Source: Acidobacteria bacterium Ga0077534
Lineage (GTDB): Bacteria > Acidobacteriota > Blastocatellia > Pyrinomonadales > Pyrinomonadaceae
DNA length: 64,000 nt
Direction of reading: 5' to 3'
Assembly (NCBI GenBank): GCA_001464455.1
Contig: LNEI01000028.1
Span: 1 to 64,000, forward strand
Each line of letters begins with the position of its first letter. Positions within the stretch are counted from its first letter, which is position 1. The notes beneath the pieces are model-generated. The model had not been told where the DNA came from. It made no database searches and worked only from the letters and a program-made list of their open reading frames with translations. Both the position numbers and the translations under genes were made by a program. Shown here one piece after another: positions 36,773 through 45,469 of this stretch.

Positions 36773-37782
36773 ACAACGCGAACACCGGTCTGATTAGCGG
36801 CTGATGAGATTATCGATCGTCCGGCGCCCAGGGCAAACTCGGCGATGGTGAGAGCGATACTCTTTTTGGTTTTGTCGACTACAACCAAGTCATACGGCTC
36901 GAGGATTATGTCCTTCGCCTCGCGTTTTCGGACCTTTTCGAGATTGACGCTGATCTCTTGCTTTTCGTCATAGCCAGCAGTTTTCCTATAGATCTTTACG
37001 TCCTTCATCTTGGCTTCCGGGCGATTGCCCCCAACCATGCTAATTGCGTCCATGACCGTCGTACCGCCCTCTCTTTTTAGGAGAATTGCCTGCGGCTGGA
37101 ACACCTCGCCAACAACGTACGCCGGAGCCGCTTGCGGTACGAAGATCACGTCTCCCGGCATGATCTCAGGGTTATGGGCAGCGATACCTCTTTCCATTTC
37201 GGCTATGTTGTAAAGCCTAAACGGTACCTCGGTAGGGTCACCGCTTTCTGGTTTCCAGTTGTTCGCGTCGTTATCGTCCGAGCACATAACGCGCTGAGGG
37301 CGATACACCTGAACGATCTGTCCGGCATCCTTATTCGCTCCGCCCGCAAGGCCGACCATCTCAAATAGGGTGGCCTTCCTCGTGAGATCGATCTTGGTTT
37401 TTGTGTTGACTTCGCCAAAAACAGTAACCGGGGGTCTTGCACGCTTTGTCGTTCTAAGCGTCCACTGCGGATTCACAAGGTCTTTCTTCAAAAGCTTTGT
37501 TATCTCAGTTCGCAGCTGACTTTCGGTCTTGCACTGAGCGACGATCGGTGTTCCCGAAAATGGGAGCAGGATCTGGCCGTTCTCGTCCACGGTGGCTTCA
37601 AAATTATAATCTGCCTCTCCGATGATCTTTCCGGCGATCTCATCGCCCGGGCCGTAAACGTAAGGTTTCGGCGTGTTCGTCTCGACCGTCTGCTTGACCA
37701 CCTGAGCGACCGTTTCCTGAGCGTTCACAAAACTCGGCAGGCAAAGTGCCGTAAGTAAAAATGCTAAATAAAACTTCTTCAT
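36766..37782 (-). CDS. Polysaccharide export protein (Wza-like, SLBB domains)
   Basis: After a signal peptide (FYLAFLLTALCLPSFVNA), a Poly_export domain begins YVYGPGDEIAGKIIGEADYN and DENGQILLPFSGTPIVAQCK. Two SLBB-type beta-grasp units follow: VTVFGEVNTKTKIDLTRKAT and YVVGEVFQPQAILLKREGGT. A hydrophobic C-terminal stretch (IALTIAEFALGAGRSI) may anchor it. There is no lipobox, so unlike Wza it is not an obvious lipoprotein. It should form an outer-membrane or periplasmic export ring, but no other capsule gene is adjacent. Confidence 0.85.
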   Translation of the reverse strand: MKKFYLAFLLTALCLPSFVNAQETVAQVVKQTVETNTPKPYVYGPGDEIAGKIIGEADYNFEATVDENGQILLPFSGTPIVAQCKTESQLRTEITKLLKKDLVNPQWTLRTTKRARPPVTVFGEVNTKTKIDLTRKATLFEMVGLAGGANKDAGQIVQVYRPQRVMCSDDNDANNWKPESGDPTEVPFRLYNIAEMERGIAAHNPEIMPGDVIFVPQAAPAYVVGEVFQPQAILLKREGGTTVMDAISMVGGNRPEAKMKDVKIYRKTAGYDEKQEISVNLEKVRKREAKDIILEPYDLVVVDKTKKSIALTIAEFALGAGRSIISSAANQTGVRVVY

Positions 37783-37906
37783 AGAGAAAACTGCCCTCCA
37801 ATATCGAACGCGCTAGAGTTTATCGCACCTTTTGCTGCTAAACAACCTCTTTACACGACACGGGTATGATGCAAAAAGCGCTTGTTTTGTATGTTAATCT
37901 TCTTGT

Positions 37907-38149
37907 GTGGAAGAGAAAGATGCAGAGACGGAAGAGCGCAGACGGGCGAGATCTTCGTGGCCTACTCGGCTAACGACCCTTGCGGAAAGCGATGATGCCG
38001 GAGGACTGCGAGCAACGACGACTCCTCAGCAGCGTTGGAATATGATGTGGCAACTTGCCTGTAATGCCAATGCCTTCAGCGGAGAACCAGTTCCGGAGCC
38101 CGGACTTCAGAATCGGCAAGTAGAACGAGTTATACGACCCAAGTCCTGA
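37907..38149 (+). CDS. Conserved small hypothetical protein
   Basis: An 80-residue protein started by GTG. Its C-terminal half, PQQRWNMMWQLACNANAFSG followed by EPVPEPGLQNRQVERV, matches a small-protein pattern I recognise ('TPEeR..mMW.La..a..F.GE') but for which no function is known. The N-terminal half is acidic and then basic. No clear Shine-Dalgarno is present. It lies 19 bases upstream of the aminotransferase gene on the same strand. Confidence 0.5.
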   Translation: MEEKDAETEERRRARSSWPTRLTTLAESDDAGGLRATTTPQQRWNMMWQLACNANAFSGEPVPEPGLQNRQVERVIRPKS

Positions 38150-38168
38150 TAAAACTTTGTATTTTGAA

Positions 38169-39389
38169 ATGAATAGTACGCAAAAATCATTCAGCAAATC
38201 GCGGATCTCGCGTAAGGCAGGCAGTTTTACCGAATCGGTCATCCGCGAGATGTCGCGGGAGGCATTAAAATATGGGGCTGTGAATCTGGGGCAGGGGTTT
38301 CCTGACTGGGAAGCTCCTGAGGATATAAAGCAAAAGGCGATCGAGGCGATATTGGAGGACCATAACCAATACGCCGTGACCTGGGGCGTGAAGGAATTTC
38401 GTGACGCGATCGCTAAGAAGACGATGTGGTTCCTAGGCCTCGACCTTGATCCTGAGACTGAGATCACAGTAACCTGCGGTTCGACGGAGGGGATGATCGC
38501 AGCGATGCTTTCGACCGTGGACCCGCTCGACGAGGTCGTCGTTTTTGAGCCTTTTTACGAAAATTATCAGCCGGACGCGATCCTCTCGGACGCGACTCCG
38601 CGGCGAGTGCCGCTGTATCGGACAGACAACGGATTCGTATTTGACCGCGATGAACTTCGTGCCGCCTTCAACGAAAAAACTAAGGCAATCATCATCTGCA
38701 ACCCAAACAACCCGACTGGCAAGGTCTATACAAAGGATGAACTCGAGTTCATCGCCGACCTCTGCAAAGAGTTCGACGCACTGTGCTTTACCGATGAGAT
38801 ATACGAGCACATAACTTATGAGTCTGGAGTCGAGAGTGCGGAGTCAGGAGTCTTTCCGCACGTCTCGATGGCGACTTTGCCGGGGATGCGTGAACGAACC
38901 GTTGTCGTTAATTCGCTGTCGAAAACGTACTCCGTTACGGGTTGGCGCGTCGGTTACTGCATCGCGCCGCCGGATATTACTTCAGCGATCCGTAAGGTGC
39001 ATGACTTCCTGACCGTGGGTGCCGCTAATCCGCTGCAGCGAGCGGGTGCTTACGCAATGTCGCTGCCGCCGAGCTACTACGACGAACTTCAGCTCGAATA
39101 CCAGCGAAAACGCGATTTCATCATCCCCGCACTCCGCAACGCAGGCTTCAAATGCGACACGCCCGAAGGTGCGTATTACGTCATGGCCGACATCTCGAAC
39201 TTTGGCTTTGCAAACGATATCGAGTTCACCAAACACCTCATTCGCGAGATCGGCGTCGCCGTCGTCCCCGGCTCGTCATTCTACTTCGACAGCACGATGG
39301 GCTCGCAGCTTGTGCGGTTTTGCTTTTGTAAAAAGGATGAAACGCTCGAAGCGGCGGTGGAAAAGTTAGAAAAACTGAAACGTGGATAA
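38169..39389 (+). CDS. PLP-dependent aminotransferase, class I/II
   Basis: A fold-type I aminotransferase of the aspartate/kynurenine/methionine group: NLGQGFPDWEAPEDIKQKAI, CNPNNPTGKVYTKDELEFIA, DEIYEHITYE, the PLP lysine in NSLSKTYSVTGWRVGY, and the terminal QLVRFCFCKKDETLEAAVEK with the carboxylate-binding Arg. Which amino acid it uses is not resolved; methionine or glutamine with a keto acid is common in this subgroup. An 11-residue repetitive insert (ESGVESAESGV, bases 38820-38852) interrupts the usual 'EHITYD...H.S.A' loop. ATG at 38169 is preferred over a TTG at 38157. Confidence 0.88.
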   Translation: MNSTQKSFSKSRISRKAGSFTESVIREMSREALKYGAVNLGQGFPDWEAPEDIKQKAIEAILEDHNQYAVTWGVKEFRDAIAKKTMWFLGLDLDPETEITVTCGSTEGMIAAMLSTVDPLDEVVVFEPFYENYQPDAILSDATPRRVPLYRTDNGFVFDRDELRAAFNEKTKAIIICNPNNPTGKVYTKDELEFIADLCKEFDALCFTDEIYEHITYESGVESAESGVFPHVSMATLPGMRERTVVVNSLSKTYSVTGWRVGYCIAPPDITSAIRKVHDFLTVGAANPLQRAGAYAMSLPPSYYDELQLEYQRKRDFIIPALRNAGFKCDTPEGAYYVMADISNFGFANDIEFTKHLIREIGVAVVPGSSFYFDSTMGSQLVRFCFCKKDETLEAAVEKLEKLKRG

Positions 39390-39394
39390 TCTAC

Positions 39395-39472
39395 TGCGAA
39401 AGCCGGCGCGTCAGCAAGGGCGTTACACCCAACGTGCGCGTATCGCCCCTTGCTTACGCGCGGGCTTTCGCA
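39395..39472. repeat. Large imperfect inverted repeat after the aminotransferase
   Basis: A left arm beginning TGCGAAAGCC (39395) and a right arm ending GGGCTTTCGCA (39472) pair over most of 28 bases with a few mismatches, around a 20-base loop. It includes GCAAGGG/CCCTTGC. It lies directly after the aminotransferase stop and could act as a 3' stem, but it has no U tract. It resembles the other dispersed palindromes in this window. Confidence 0.6.
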
Positions 39473-39585
39473 CAAGCCTCGCGAGGCAACCTATTCCTTC
39501 TCAAAAAGCAACAAAAATAGTAACCGATGCGTAAGACGCAGCGTCATTATTCTTTACGATATTTCTCGTTTAGGAGGTTATTCTT

Positions 39586-40608
39586 ATGTTTAAAAATATT
39601 CTAGGTCTTGGATTGATCGTCGCCGGTGGGGCCGTTTTCGCTGTTGCTCAGACGCCGGAGCCGAAGAGTGAGAAACTGATCGCACCGCAGGCTTTCGCGT
39701 TTTCGTTTGACGGAAACGGCGGGTATCTCGGCGTGCAGACGGTCGAGGTGACGAAGGATAATTTTGCGAAGTATGGGCTTCGCGGTGTTCGCGGAGTCGC
39801 GGTTGAAAAGGTAGCAGAAAATTCACCAGCCGCCGCCGCAGGCCTGATAGACGGCGATGTGATCCTTCGCGTCAATGGCGACGAGATCACAAGCACGCGA
39901 AAGCTGACCCGCCTGATCAGCGAGATCGAGCCCGATCATCAGGCAAAACTCACCATCTCACGCGGTGGCAGCGAGCAGGAGATCACGGCAACGCTCGGAA
40001 AGCGCCCGACTCCGAAGTTTGGTGAGGGGAGCTTTAGGTTTGAGGGGCCCGAGGCTTTTGGCACGCTCGACCTTGATAATTTCCCGCAGCTAAAAAACCT
40101 GCCGCGTCTCAAGGACTTTGACTTCAAGAACCTGCCCGACGGCGAAGGCTTCCGTAGCTTTTCGTTCCCGGGCGGCGAGGGCCGCGTCATGAGCTGGACC
40201 AATGGCCGCCAGATCGGCGTGGGTGTTTCCCCGCTGACGACGCAGCTCGCGAAGCATTTCGGTGTTCAAGCCGGCCTGTTGATCAATGATGTCCGCGAAA
40301 ATTCGCCCGCCGCTAAAGCCGGCCTGAAGGCAGGCGACATCATCGTCGAGGCAAACGGCAAAGCTGTCAAAAGCGACTTCGATCTGATCGGCGAGATCAA
40401 CGGCAAGAAAGAGGGCGATGTTTCGCTCGTCATCGTTCGCAACGGCAGCCGCCAGACGATCTCCGTAACCCCCGAGGCTTCAAAGGATGGCGGGTTTTTG
40501 TTCAGAAACGAGGACGGCGACGGCAAGATCCTCACGCCAAAACCACCCAAAGCCCCCGCAGCTCCGATCGCGCCGCTCCAAGCCCTTCGCTGGAACCGGA
40601 TGATCTGA
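39586..40608 (+). CDS. Exported protein with two PDZ domains
   Basis: A signal sequence (ILGLGLIVAGGAVFAVAQ) precedes two PDZ domains. The first is GYLGVQTVEVTKDNFAKYGL, then ENSPAAAAGLIDGDVILRVN. The second is IGVGVSPLTTQLAKHFGVQA, then ENSPAAKAGLKAGDIIVEAN. There is no trypsin-like or other protease domain, so unlike DegP this is PDZ only. It probably binds C-terminal tails of periplasmic proteins. The linker between the domains is rich in F, L and P. A strong AGGAGG site lies upstream of the ATG. Confidence 0.85.
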   Translation: MFKNILGLGLIVAGGAVFAVAQTPEPKSEKLIAPQAFAFSFDGNGGYLGVQTVEVTKDNFAKYGLRGVRGVAVEKVAENSPAAAAGLIDGDVILRVNGDEITSTRKLTRLISEIEPDHQAKLTISRGGSEQEITATLGKRPTPKFGEGSFRFEGPEAFGTLDLDNFPQLKNLPRLKDFDFKNLPDGEGFRSFSFPGGEGRVMSWTNGRQIGVGVSPLTTQLAKHFGVQAGLLINDVRENSPAAKAGLKAGDIIVEANGKAVKSDFDLIGEINGKKEGDVSLVIVRNGSRQTISVTPEASKDGGFLFRNEDGDGKILTPKPPKAPAAPIAPLQALRWNRMI

Positions 40609-40622
40609 TCGTAAGAAATAGA

Positions 40623-40687
40623 AACCACGAAAAAACACGAAACCGCACGAAAAATGACTTTAGGGCGGTTTCGTGTTTTTCGTGGTT
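40623..40687. repeat. Inverted repeat of the AACCACGAAA family
   Basis: AACCACGAAAAAACACGAAA near 40623 pairs with TTTCGTGTTTTTCGTGGTT ending at 40687, about 22 bp with one extra A. The same AACCACGAAA ends occur in the repeat at 62149-62220. It separates the convergent PDZ gene and membrane protein gene, where it can serve as a bidirectional 3' stem. Confidence 0.65.
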
Positions 40688-40692
40688 CCTTC

Positions 40693-41748
40693 TTAAAACA
40701 ACCGAAACTCCGGATGGCTCCCACGCCGCCAGATGAAACCGTCGAGGACATAATGCGTTAATTGCGGGACGGCGAGCAGGGGAACGACGAGCATCTTGAT
40801 TGTTTTTCCCCATTCCCAATCGGTGCCAAAAAGGTATTGCTTGTCGTGCCAGATGCCACGGTGCCAGAAGAGTTCCTCGACATACGCGAGTGCCCACAGC
40901 GTCGCGAGAAAGAAGATCCAGTTTGACGAAAGCCCACGATAGACCGGCCCGGCGGTTTCGCGGCGGTATTTTGCGTATACGTAGATCAGGGCGAAATACG
41001 GAACGCCGTGGATGATGACGTTTGTGACTGTGAATGCGTAGTCGGAATTGAAAGCGACAATGCCAACATACCAGCAGATAGCCGTCGTCGCGACGACGAT
41101 GTCTTTGCCGATGTTAAGAAAACCGTCTTTGAAATAAAGATAGATAGACTTCGCGAAATATGCCGTGAGAGCAAGGACGTATATCGGAAATAAAACTGTC
41201 TCGACCACCCCCGGCAGCGAGATAAAATCATTCGGGACAAACCATTCGAAGTTTCGCGGCAGCGATGTCATCCAGAATGCCAGTGGATAAACGGTCGCCA
41301 GATAAACCGCCGTCGCATCTATCCACCAAGTCCAGCTCGCCGTCTCACCAAGTCGCCGTCGATAGAGATTGACCCAGCCATACTGCTGCCGGACAAAATG
41401 AAAAACCGCGATCACAGCAAGCGTCCGCCAAAAGACAAGTTCGCCCTCACTATACAACGCCACCCCGACCGCATAACCCGCCACCGGCACGAGAACATAA
41501 AGCCAAAACCGCCGCTTCAGCTCCTCGGTATCAAAATAGACCCGAAAGCTGGTCGACCACACATGAGCGACGTCGATAAGCAGGATAGCCGTGATCCACG
41601 TCCACTCCGGAGAATCGCCCTCGAGCAGCCCGGCTTGATAGCCAACCGCCAGCAATACTAGGGACAAGACTGCGCTGCCGAGGAAGACAGTCAGATCGAT
41701 CTCGCGGGAAAAGAGCCAGTAGTTAGTTTTCGGTAATGTTGCGTCCAT
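40693..41748 (-). CDS. Multi-pass membrane protein, last gene of the polyamine-type operon
   Basis: A 351-residue protein with about nine transmembrane helices. Conserved-looking His/Asp motifs face the membrane region: AILLIDVAHVWSTSFRVYFD, FHFVRQQYGWVNLYRRR, NVIIHGVPYFALIYVYAKYR and LTHYVLDGFIWRR. The clustering of His with Asp, Arg and Trp hints at a metal or quinone site, as in fatty-acid desaturase-like or acyltransferase-like membrane enzymes, but I do not recognise the family. It begins 52 bases after the FAD oxidase start-side gene and is the seventh gene of the speD-led cluster. Confidence 0.65.
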   Translation of the reverse strand: MDATLPKTNYWLFSREIDLTVFLGSAVLSLVLLAVGYQAGLLEGDSPEWTWITAILLIDVAHVWSTSFRVYFDTEELKRRFWLYVLVPVAGYAVGVALYSEGELVFWRTLAVIAVFHFVRQQYGWVNLYRRRLGETASWTWWIDATAVYLATVYPLAFWMTSLPRNFEWFVPNDFISLPGVVETVLFPIYVLALTAYFAKSIYLYFKDGFLNIGKDIVVATTAICWYVGIVAFNSDYAFTVTNVIIHGVPYFALIYVYAKYRRETAGPVYRGLSSNWIFFLATLWALAYVEELFWHRGIWHDKQYLFGTDWEWGKTIKMLVVPLLAVPQLTHYVLDGFIWRRGSHPEFRLF

Positions 41749-41800
41749 AAACGCTCGCCATCGAGGACTCGGCGGGCAAGCAAGGATGCTTGCGCTCCAG

Positions 41801-43393
41801 TCAGATCACTTCGCCTGCGGCCCGCAATCCATGATAAAACGCTTCCTCAAAAAGTGCGATGCCGCTTAGATCGGTGTGGGCGAAGTGGATGTTGCGGTAG
41901 GGTTTCATTGCCTTTTCGCGGATGCCGCTGTGGATGAAGTTTGGCCGGGGCGAGATCATGGCGTGGCCCCAGCGCATGATGTCGATGCGCGTCGTCAGGT
42001 CGTAAATGTCAGGGTGCGCGCGGGCCATGTCGGTCAGGCATACGTCGGCGAGGTCTCGCCATTCGTAGTTGAAGAGCTTGGTGCGACCGCCTTCTTCGTG
42101 GCACATCGGGTAATAGTACGTCAGGATCGTCGGGCCGTAATCGATGCCTTTTTGGTGGGTTGCGGTGACATATCCGAGCGAGGGGCTTTCGTACAGGACG
42201 TTGTCCCATGCCATTGGGAAATCCTTCGGGAATCTCTGTTTCGGCCGGTCTTTTAGAAACATGTTCGCGACGAACCAGGCGTTGTGATGAAACTCGGTTG
42301 CCGCAAACGGAGCGTCGTCGCGAAAGCCCCGGATCAGGTACGGAGCCGTAAAGATAGGCGACGCAAAGATAACGCGTTCGGCGCGGATTCCCCGCAATGC
42401 GCCATTATTTAGGCAAATGATCTCGACACCTTTTTCTGTCGGGACCAACGAAACCGCCATCCAGGACCGCCGGACGTGCTCACCCACTCGGGAAAGAAAA
42501 TGATTGACAAAGCGGCCGTTTCCTTCGGGAAATGTGATAAATGGCTGGGATTCGTCACCGCTTTTCTGTACGCGTGAGCAGAAGTAGAACAGTCCGGCCC
42601 AGGCCGAGGTTTGTTCGAGCTTCAGCCCGTAATCGTCGCGGCATGCGTAGTCGCAGTACCAGATCAGCCGTTCCGAATTCAGTCCGTTTTGGCTCAGCCA
42701 TTCGGCGAACGATATCTTGTCGAGCGAAGTTGCCTCGACGTCCGTCGAGCAGTTTGCAGATGGAACAACAAACGCACGTTTGCCGCTTTCGTCGCGCCAG
42801 TTGACCCATTTTTCGATGTGATTTTGAAATTCAGCTAGCTGGCGTATGTCTTCCTGACTTTCGCCGACGTGCAGATAAAGGCCGTCGTACCAGCGGCCCT
42901 TGTAGAAGACACGCTCTTCCGGGTCGCGGCAGAGATACTGCTCTTTGACCAGAACCTGTCCTTCCGAACCTCGGCCTTCGGTGAGGTTCATTTCCTCGAG
43001 CAGCGTAACCAGCTCTCCATTTTCCTGAAATGGCACCGGCAGGTAATGCGCCGCCCATGGATAGCCGACTGGTTCACCGCGGCCGCTCGACGACGTTCCG
43101 CCAGCCTCTTTTTCAAGCTCGACAACCGCAAAATCGTTGACGCCTTCACGCTTCAGCTTCCATGCCGCCGACAATCCGGCGATCCCGGCACCGACTATCA
43201 CAACTTTTCTTGAGTCCCAGTTGTCCGGCGGCACTTCGAAGGTTCTATTTTCTCTAAGGACATGACCAATCGTTGCGGATTGACCGACGATCTCGCCTTC
43301 CGGAAACTGGCGCGCGGCAGAAGACCGACAAGCCACGCTTGCAAGCGGAGCCCCTAGGAATGCTGTTAGAAGTTCTCTTCGCGAGAGGTTCAT
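41801..43393 (-). CDS. Tat-exported FAD-dependent amine-oxidase-like protein
   Basis: The N-terminus carries a twin-arginine signal (NLSRRELLTAFLGAPLASVA, with a Cys that could be lipidated). A dinucleotide-binding fold follows near residue 64: KVVIVGAGIAGLSAAWKLKR, then a flavin-contact GGTSSSGRG. The C-terminus (FAHTDLSGIALFEEAFYHGL) matches the flavin amine oxidase (PF01593) closing strand-helix. Members oxidise amines, polyamines or carotenoids. It is encoded 10 bases downstream of a spermidine-synthase-like gene, so an aminopropylated or polyamine substrate outside the cytoplasm is the best guess. The reaction is not established. Confidence 0.75.
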   Translation of the reverse strand: MNLSRRELLTAFLGAPLASVACRSSAARQFPEGEIVGQSATIGHVLRENRTFEVPPDNWDSRKVVIVGAGIAGLSAAWKLKREGVNDFAVVELEKEAGGTSSSGRGEPVGYPWAAHYLPVPFQENGELVTLLEEMNLTEGRGSEGQVLVKEQYLCRDPEERVFYKGRWYDGLYLHVGESQEDIRQLAEFQNHIEKWVNWRDESGKRAFVVPSANCSTDVEATSLDKISFAEWLSQNGLNSERLIWYCDYACRDDYGLKLEQTSAWAGLFYFCSRVQKSGDESQPFITFPEGNGRFVNHFLSRVGEHVRRSWMAVSLVPTEKGVEIICLNNGALRGIRAERVIFASPIFTAPYLIRGFRDDAPFAATEFHHNAWFVANMFLKDRPKQRFPKDFPMAWDNVLYESPSLGYVTATHQKGIDYGPTILTYYYPMCHEEGGRTKLFNYEWRDLADVCLTDMARAHPDIYDLTTRIDIMRWGHAMISPRPNFIHSGIREKAMKPYRNIHFAHTDLSGIALFEEAFYHGLRAAGEVI

Positions 43394-43403
43394 TTGCCTG
43401 ACT

Positions 43404-44930
43404 CTACTGCTCCACCCTTCGCCACTCGGTCTCGTAATACCGAACGAGAGATTGATTATCGAGACGGTTTACTTCCAGCTCTTCTTTCGGCTTTGCCGTA
43501 TCGTTAGGGAACTCGAACATTGAGGCGAACGTTTGGTCGTTTAGGAATTTCAGATCCACGCCGGGACGTGGTTTTTGCGGTTCGTCGAATGGCTGAAGTC
43601 TTGCCAGGGCAAAGCCCCAGATGCCAAAGCTCGGGACGGTTGTCTGATAAGGTTTCACCGAGAAGCCGGTCGCCTCGAGAGTTTTCATTACCGACCAGAA
43701 CGACTTCGGCGCAATAAGCGGCGATGTCGTCTGAATAACGACGGCCGACTCTGGTTTTAGCTTTTGCTTGAGCAAGTTGTAGAAACGGGTCGTATACAGT
43801 TTGCCGAGGGCGTAGTTGTTCGGATCGGGAAAATCGACTATCGCCAAGTCAAACGGCGGTATTTCATTGTTATCCAGCCAGACGAACGCATCGCCGTTGG
43901 CGACCTTTACACGCGGGTCCTCAAATGCGTGTTTATTAAGTTCTCCGAGAGCCGGAAAATCTTTTGAGAGCCCGGTCATCATCGGGTCGAGATCGACAAG
44001 GTCGACACTTTCGACTGAAGGATATTTCAAGACTTCGCGGAGAGCGAGTCCATCGCCGCCGCCGAGCACGAGGATACGTTTCGGATCGCCGTCGTATGCC
44101 GCAAAAGCGGGATGGACAAGCGCTTCGTGATAGCGATACTCGTCGAACGAGTGAAACTGAAGATTTCCGTTGAGATAGAGGGCGTGTCCGGTCTTGCCTT
44201 TCGTTACGACGATGCGCTGGTACGGAGAACTTTTTGCGTAGACGATATTGTCAGGAAAAAGCCCATCCTCGGCGAGCGTCGTGAGGCTGTCGGCCTTGAT
44301 AAATGCGATCGCGAGCAGGACGATAACGGCAAAACCGGCAACGCGTAGGAATGTAATTCTTCGTTTGCCGATAAGCGGTTCGAGAAGCCAAGTTGCCCAG
44401 ACGCCGACCGCGGCATTGAGCATGCCGAAGAGGAGCGAGGTTCGATTGAGCCCGAGCTTGGGAACGAGGAAGATCGGAAAGAGGAGCGAAGCGACTAGCG
44501 CTCCGATGTAGTCCAATGCGAGTACCCGGGAAACGAGTTCTTTGAAGTCAAGCTCATCCTTTAGGATCCGCATGAGCAGCGGGATCTCAAGTCCTACGAG
44601 CATGCCGATGATAAAAACCATCGTGTAAAGAATGATGCTGAAATAGGTAACGTAAGCGAAGGTGAGAAAGAGAAGGGGTGCGGAAAACCCTCCGATTATC
44701 GCGACGGCGAGTTCGATGTCGATGAATTTCTCAGCAACGTTCTTGTCGATGTACCGCGAAAGGTACGAGCCGACGCCCATCGCTGAAAGATAGACGCCGA
44801 TGATCAGCGAAAACTGTGTGACGGAATCGCCGAGAACGTAGGATGAGACCGTTGCGGCCAGTAATTCATAGATCAGGCCGCAGGTCGCGATGATGATGAC
44901 GTTGAGGAAAAGAAGCGGAGTGCTCTTCAT
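43404..44930 (-). CDS. Membrane-fused spermidine synthase-like aminopropyltransferase
   Basis: The N-terminal 210 residues form about seven transmembrane helices (LNVIIIATCGLIYELLAATV onward). The C-terminal domain is a SpeE-like Rossmann fold: YQRIVVTKGKTGHALYLNGN, DEYRYHEALVHPAFAAYDGD, LVLGGGDGLALREVLKYPSV, SVDLVDLDPMMTGLSKDF and LAIVDFPDPNNYALGKLYTT. The GGGDG loop and the Asp in VDLDP are as in SpeE; the catalytic D-S-T-D-P-like loop reads D-F-P-D-P. Decarboxylated SAM from SpeD (five genes upstream) would be the donor and the acceptor is unknown. It uses a membrane-fused architecture found in many bacteria. Confidence 0.85.
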   Translation of the reverse strand: MKSTPLLFLNVIIIATCGLIYELLAATVSSYVLGDSVTQFSLIIGVYLSAMGVGSYLSRYIDKNVAEKFIDIELAVAIIGGFSAPLLFLTFAYVTYFSIILYTMVFIIGMLVGLEIPLLMRILKDELDFKELVSRVLALDYIGALVASLLFPIFLVPKLGLNRTSLLFGMLNAAVGVWATWLLEPLIGKRRITFLRVAGFAVIVLLAIAFIKADSLTTLAEDGLFPDNIVYAKSSPYQRIVVTKGKTGHALYLNGNLQFHSFDEYRYHEALVHPAFAAYDGDPKRILVLGGGDGLALREVLKYPSVESVDLVDLDPMMTGLSKDFPALGELNKHAFEDPRVKVANGDAFVWLDNNEIPPFDLAIVDFPDPNNYALGKLYTTRFYNLLKQKLKPESAVVIQTTSPLIAPKSFWSVMKTLEATGFSVKPYQTTVPSFGIWGFALARLQPFDEPQKPRPGVDLKFLNDQTFASMFEFPNDTAKPKEELEVNRLDNQSLVRYYETEWRRVEQ

Positions 44931-44939
44931 GACGAGTTT

Positions 44940-45045
44940 GGAGAGTGATCTAGTACATAGAGTTTTGGAGAGTCCGACCTTAGAAATGCCTGGTCAACGA
45001 ACCATCAAACTGGAACTCTCCAAACTCCCCAACTCTCGAAACTCT
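44940..45045. repeat. Imperfect inverted repeat within the operon
   Basis: The 117-base gap between the DUF350 gene and the spermidine-synthase-like gene holds GGAGAGT/ACTCTCC and AGAGTTT/AAACTCT units in inverted order. Examples are AGAGTTTTGGAGAGTCC near 44956-44972 and GGAACTCTCCAAACTCC near 45010-45026. A long imperfect hairpin in the mRNA is likely. It could separate expression of the two halves of the operon, or be a dispersed repeat. Confidence 0.5.
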
Positions 45046-45047
45046 AT

Positions 45048-45308
45048 TTAGCCGTGTATCGCGGCCGCAATGATAATGGAGATGCCTAGGATCAACGCAC
45101 CGATGATGATGGCTAGAGCTGTATTCTGATCTTCCTCGATCTCCTTCTTGACCGAGAAGGGAGCGACCAGCACTACGATCAGGAATGCAATTGCAAAGAC
45201 AACGAGCCCGATCAAAACGAAGATCGCCGTCGTCGCCATGACGGGGAAGAGATCTTCGAGTTTTACCACCATGCCCAAACTCGGGGCGAGCGAAGCGAGA
45301 TTCAACAT
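45048..45308 (-). CDS. DUF350 membrane protein
   Basis: An 86-residue protein with two hydrophobic helices (TAIFVLIGLVVFAIAFLIVV and ALAIIIGALILGISIIIAAA) joined by a charged loop (KKEIEEDQNT), the pattern of DUF350. Function is unknown in the family. A GGAGG site lies 7 bases before its ATG, inside the end of the 49-residue gene upstream, whose stop codon directly abuts this ATG (TAAATG). Position between DUF4178 and the aminopropyltransferase suggests a membrane component of the same system. Confidence 0.8.
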   Translation of the reverse strand: MLNLASLAPSLGMVVKLEDLFPVMATTAIFVLIGLVVFAIAFLIVVLVAPFSVKKEIEEDQNTALAIIIGALILGISIIIAAAIHG

Positions 45309-45458
45309 TTATTTTCCTCCACGAAATCCTGAATAAAAGAAGGGCGTCCCTAACCGTGATTTGCTTCCCGAGTTAGCCAACTCCCACCCGAACCACGACG
45401 CCATCGAGTAAAACCCGAGCACCCCGATGCCGAAGGCCATATATAGTTTTTTCCACAT
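45309..45458 (-). CDS. 49-residue membrane peptide in the speD operon
   Basis: ATG at 45458 (GAGG upstream in GAGGTAACGGTTT) encodes MWKKLYMAFGIGVLGFYSMA, a tryptophan pair and a polar tail ending FFYSGFRGGK. The N-terminal 22 residues form one transmembrane helix. The stop TAA touches the ATG of DUF350, and its last codons supply the DUF350 ribosome site, so translation is probably coupled. It fits exactly into the space between DUF4178 and DUF350, so a real gene is likely. No family was recognised. Confidence 0.65.
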   Translation of the reverse strand: MWKKLYMAFGIGVLGFYSMASWFGWELANSGSKSRLGTPFFYSGFRGGK

Positions 45459-45469
45459 AAACCGTTACC

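Noticed and set aside
39395-39472. CRISPR-like repeat array
   Set aside because: It is a single inverted repeat with no regularly spaced direct repeats; no cas genes are in the window.
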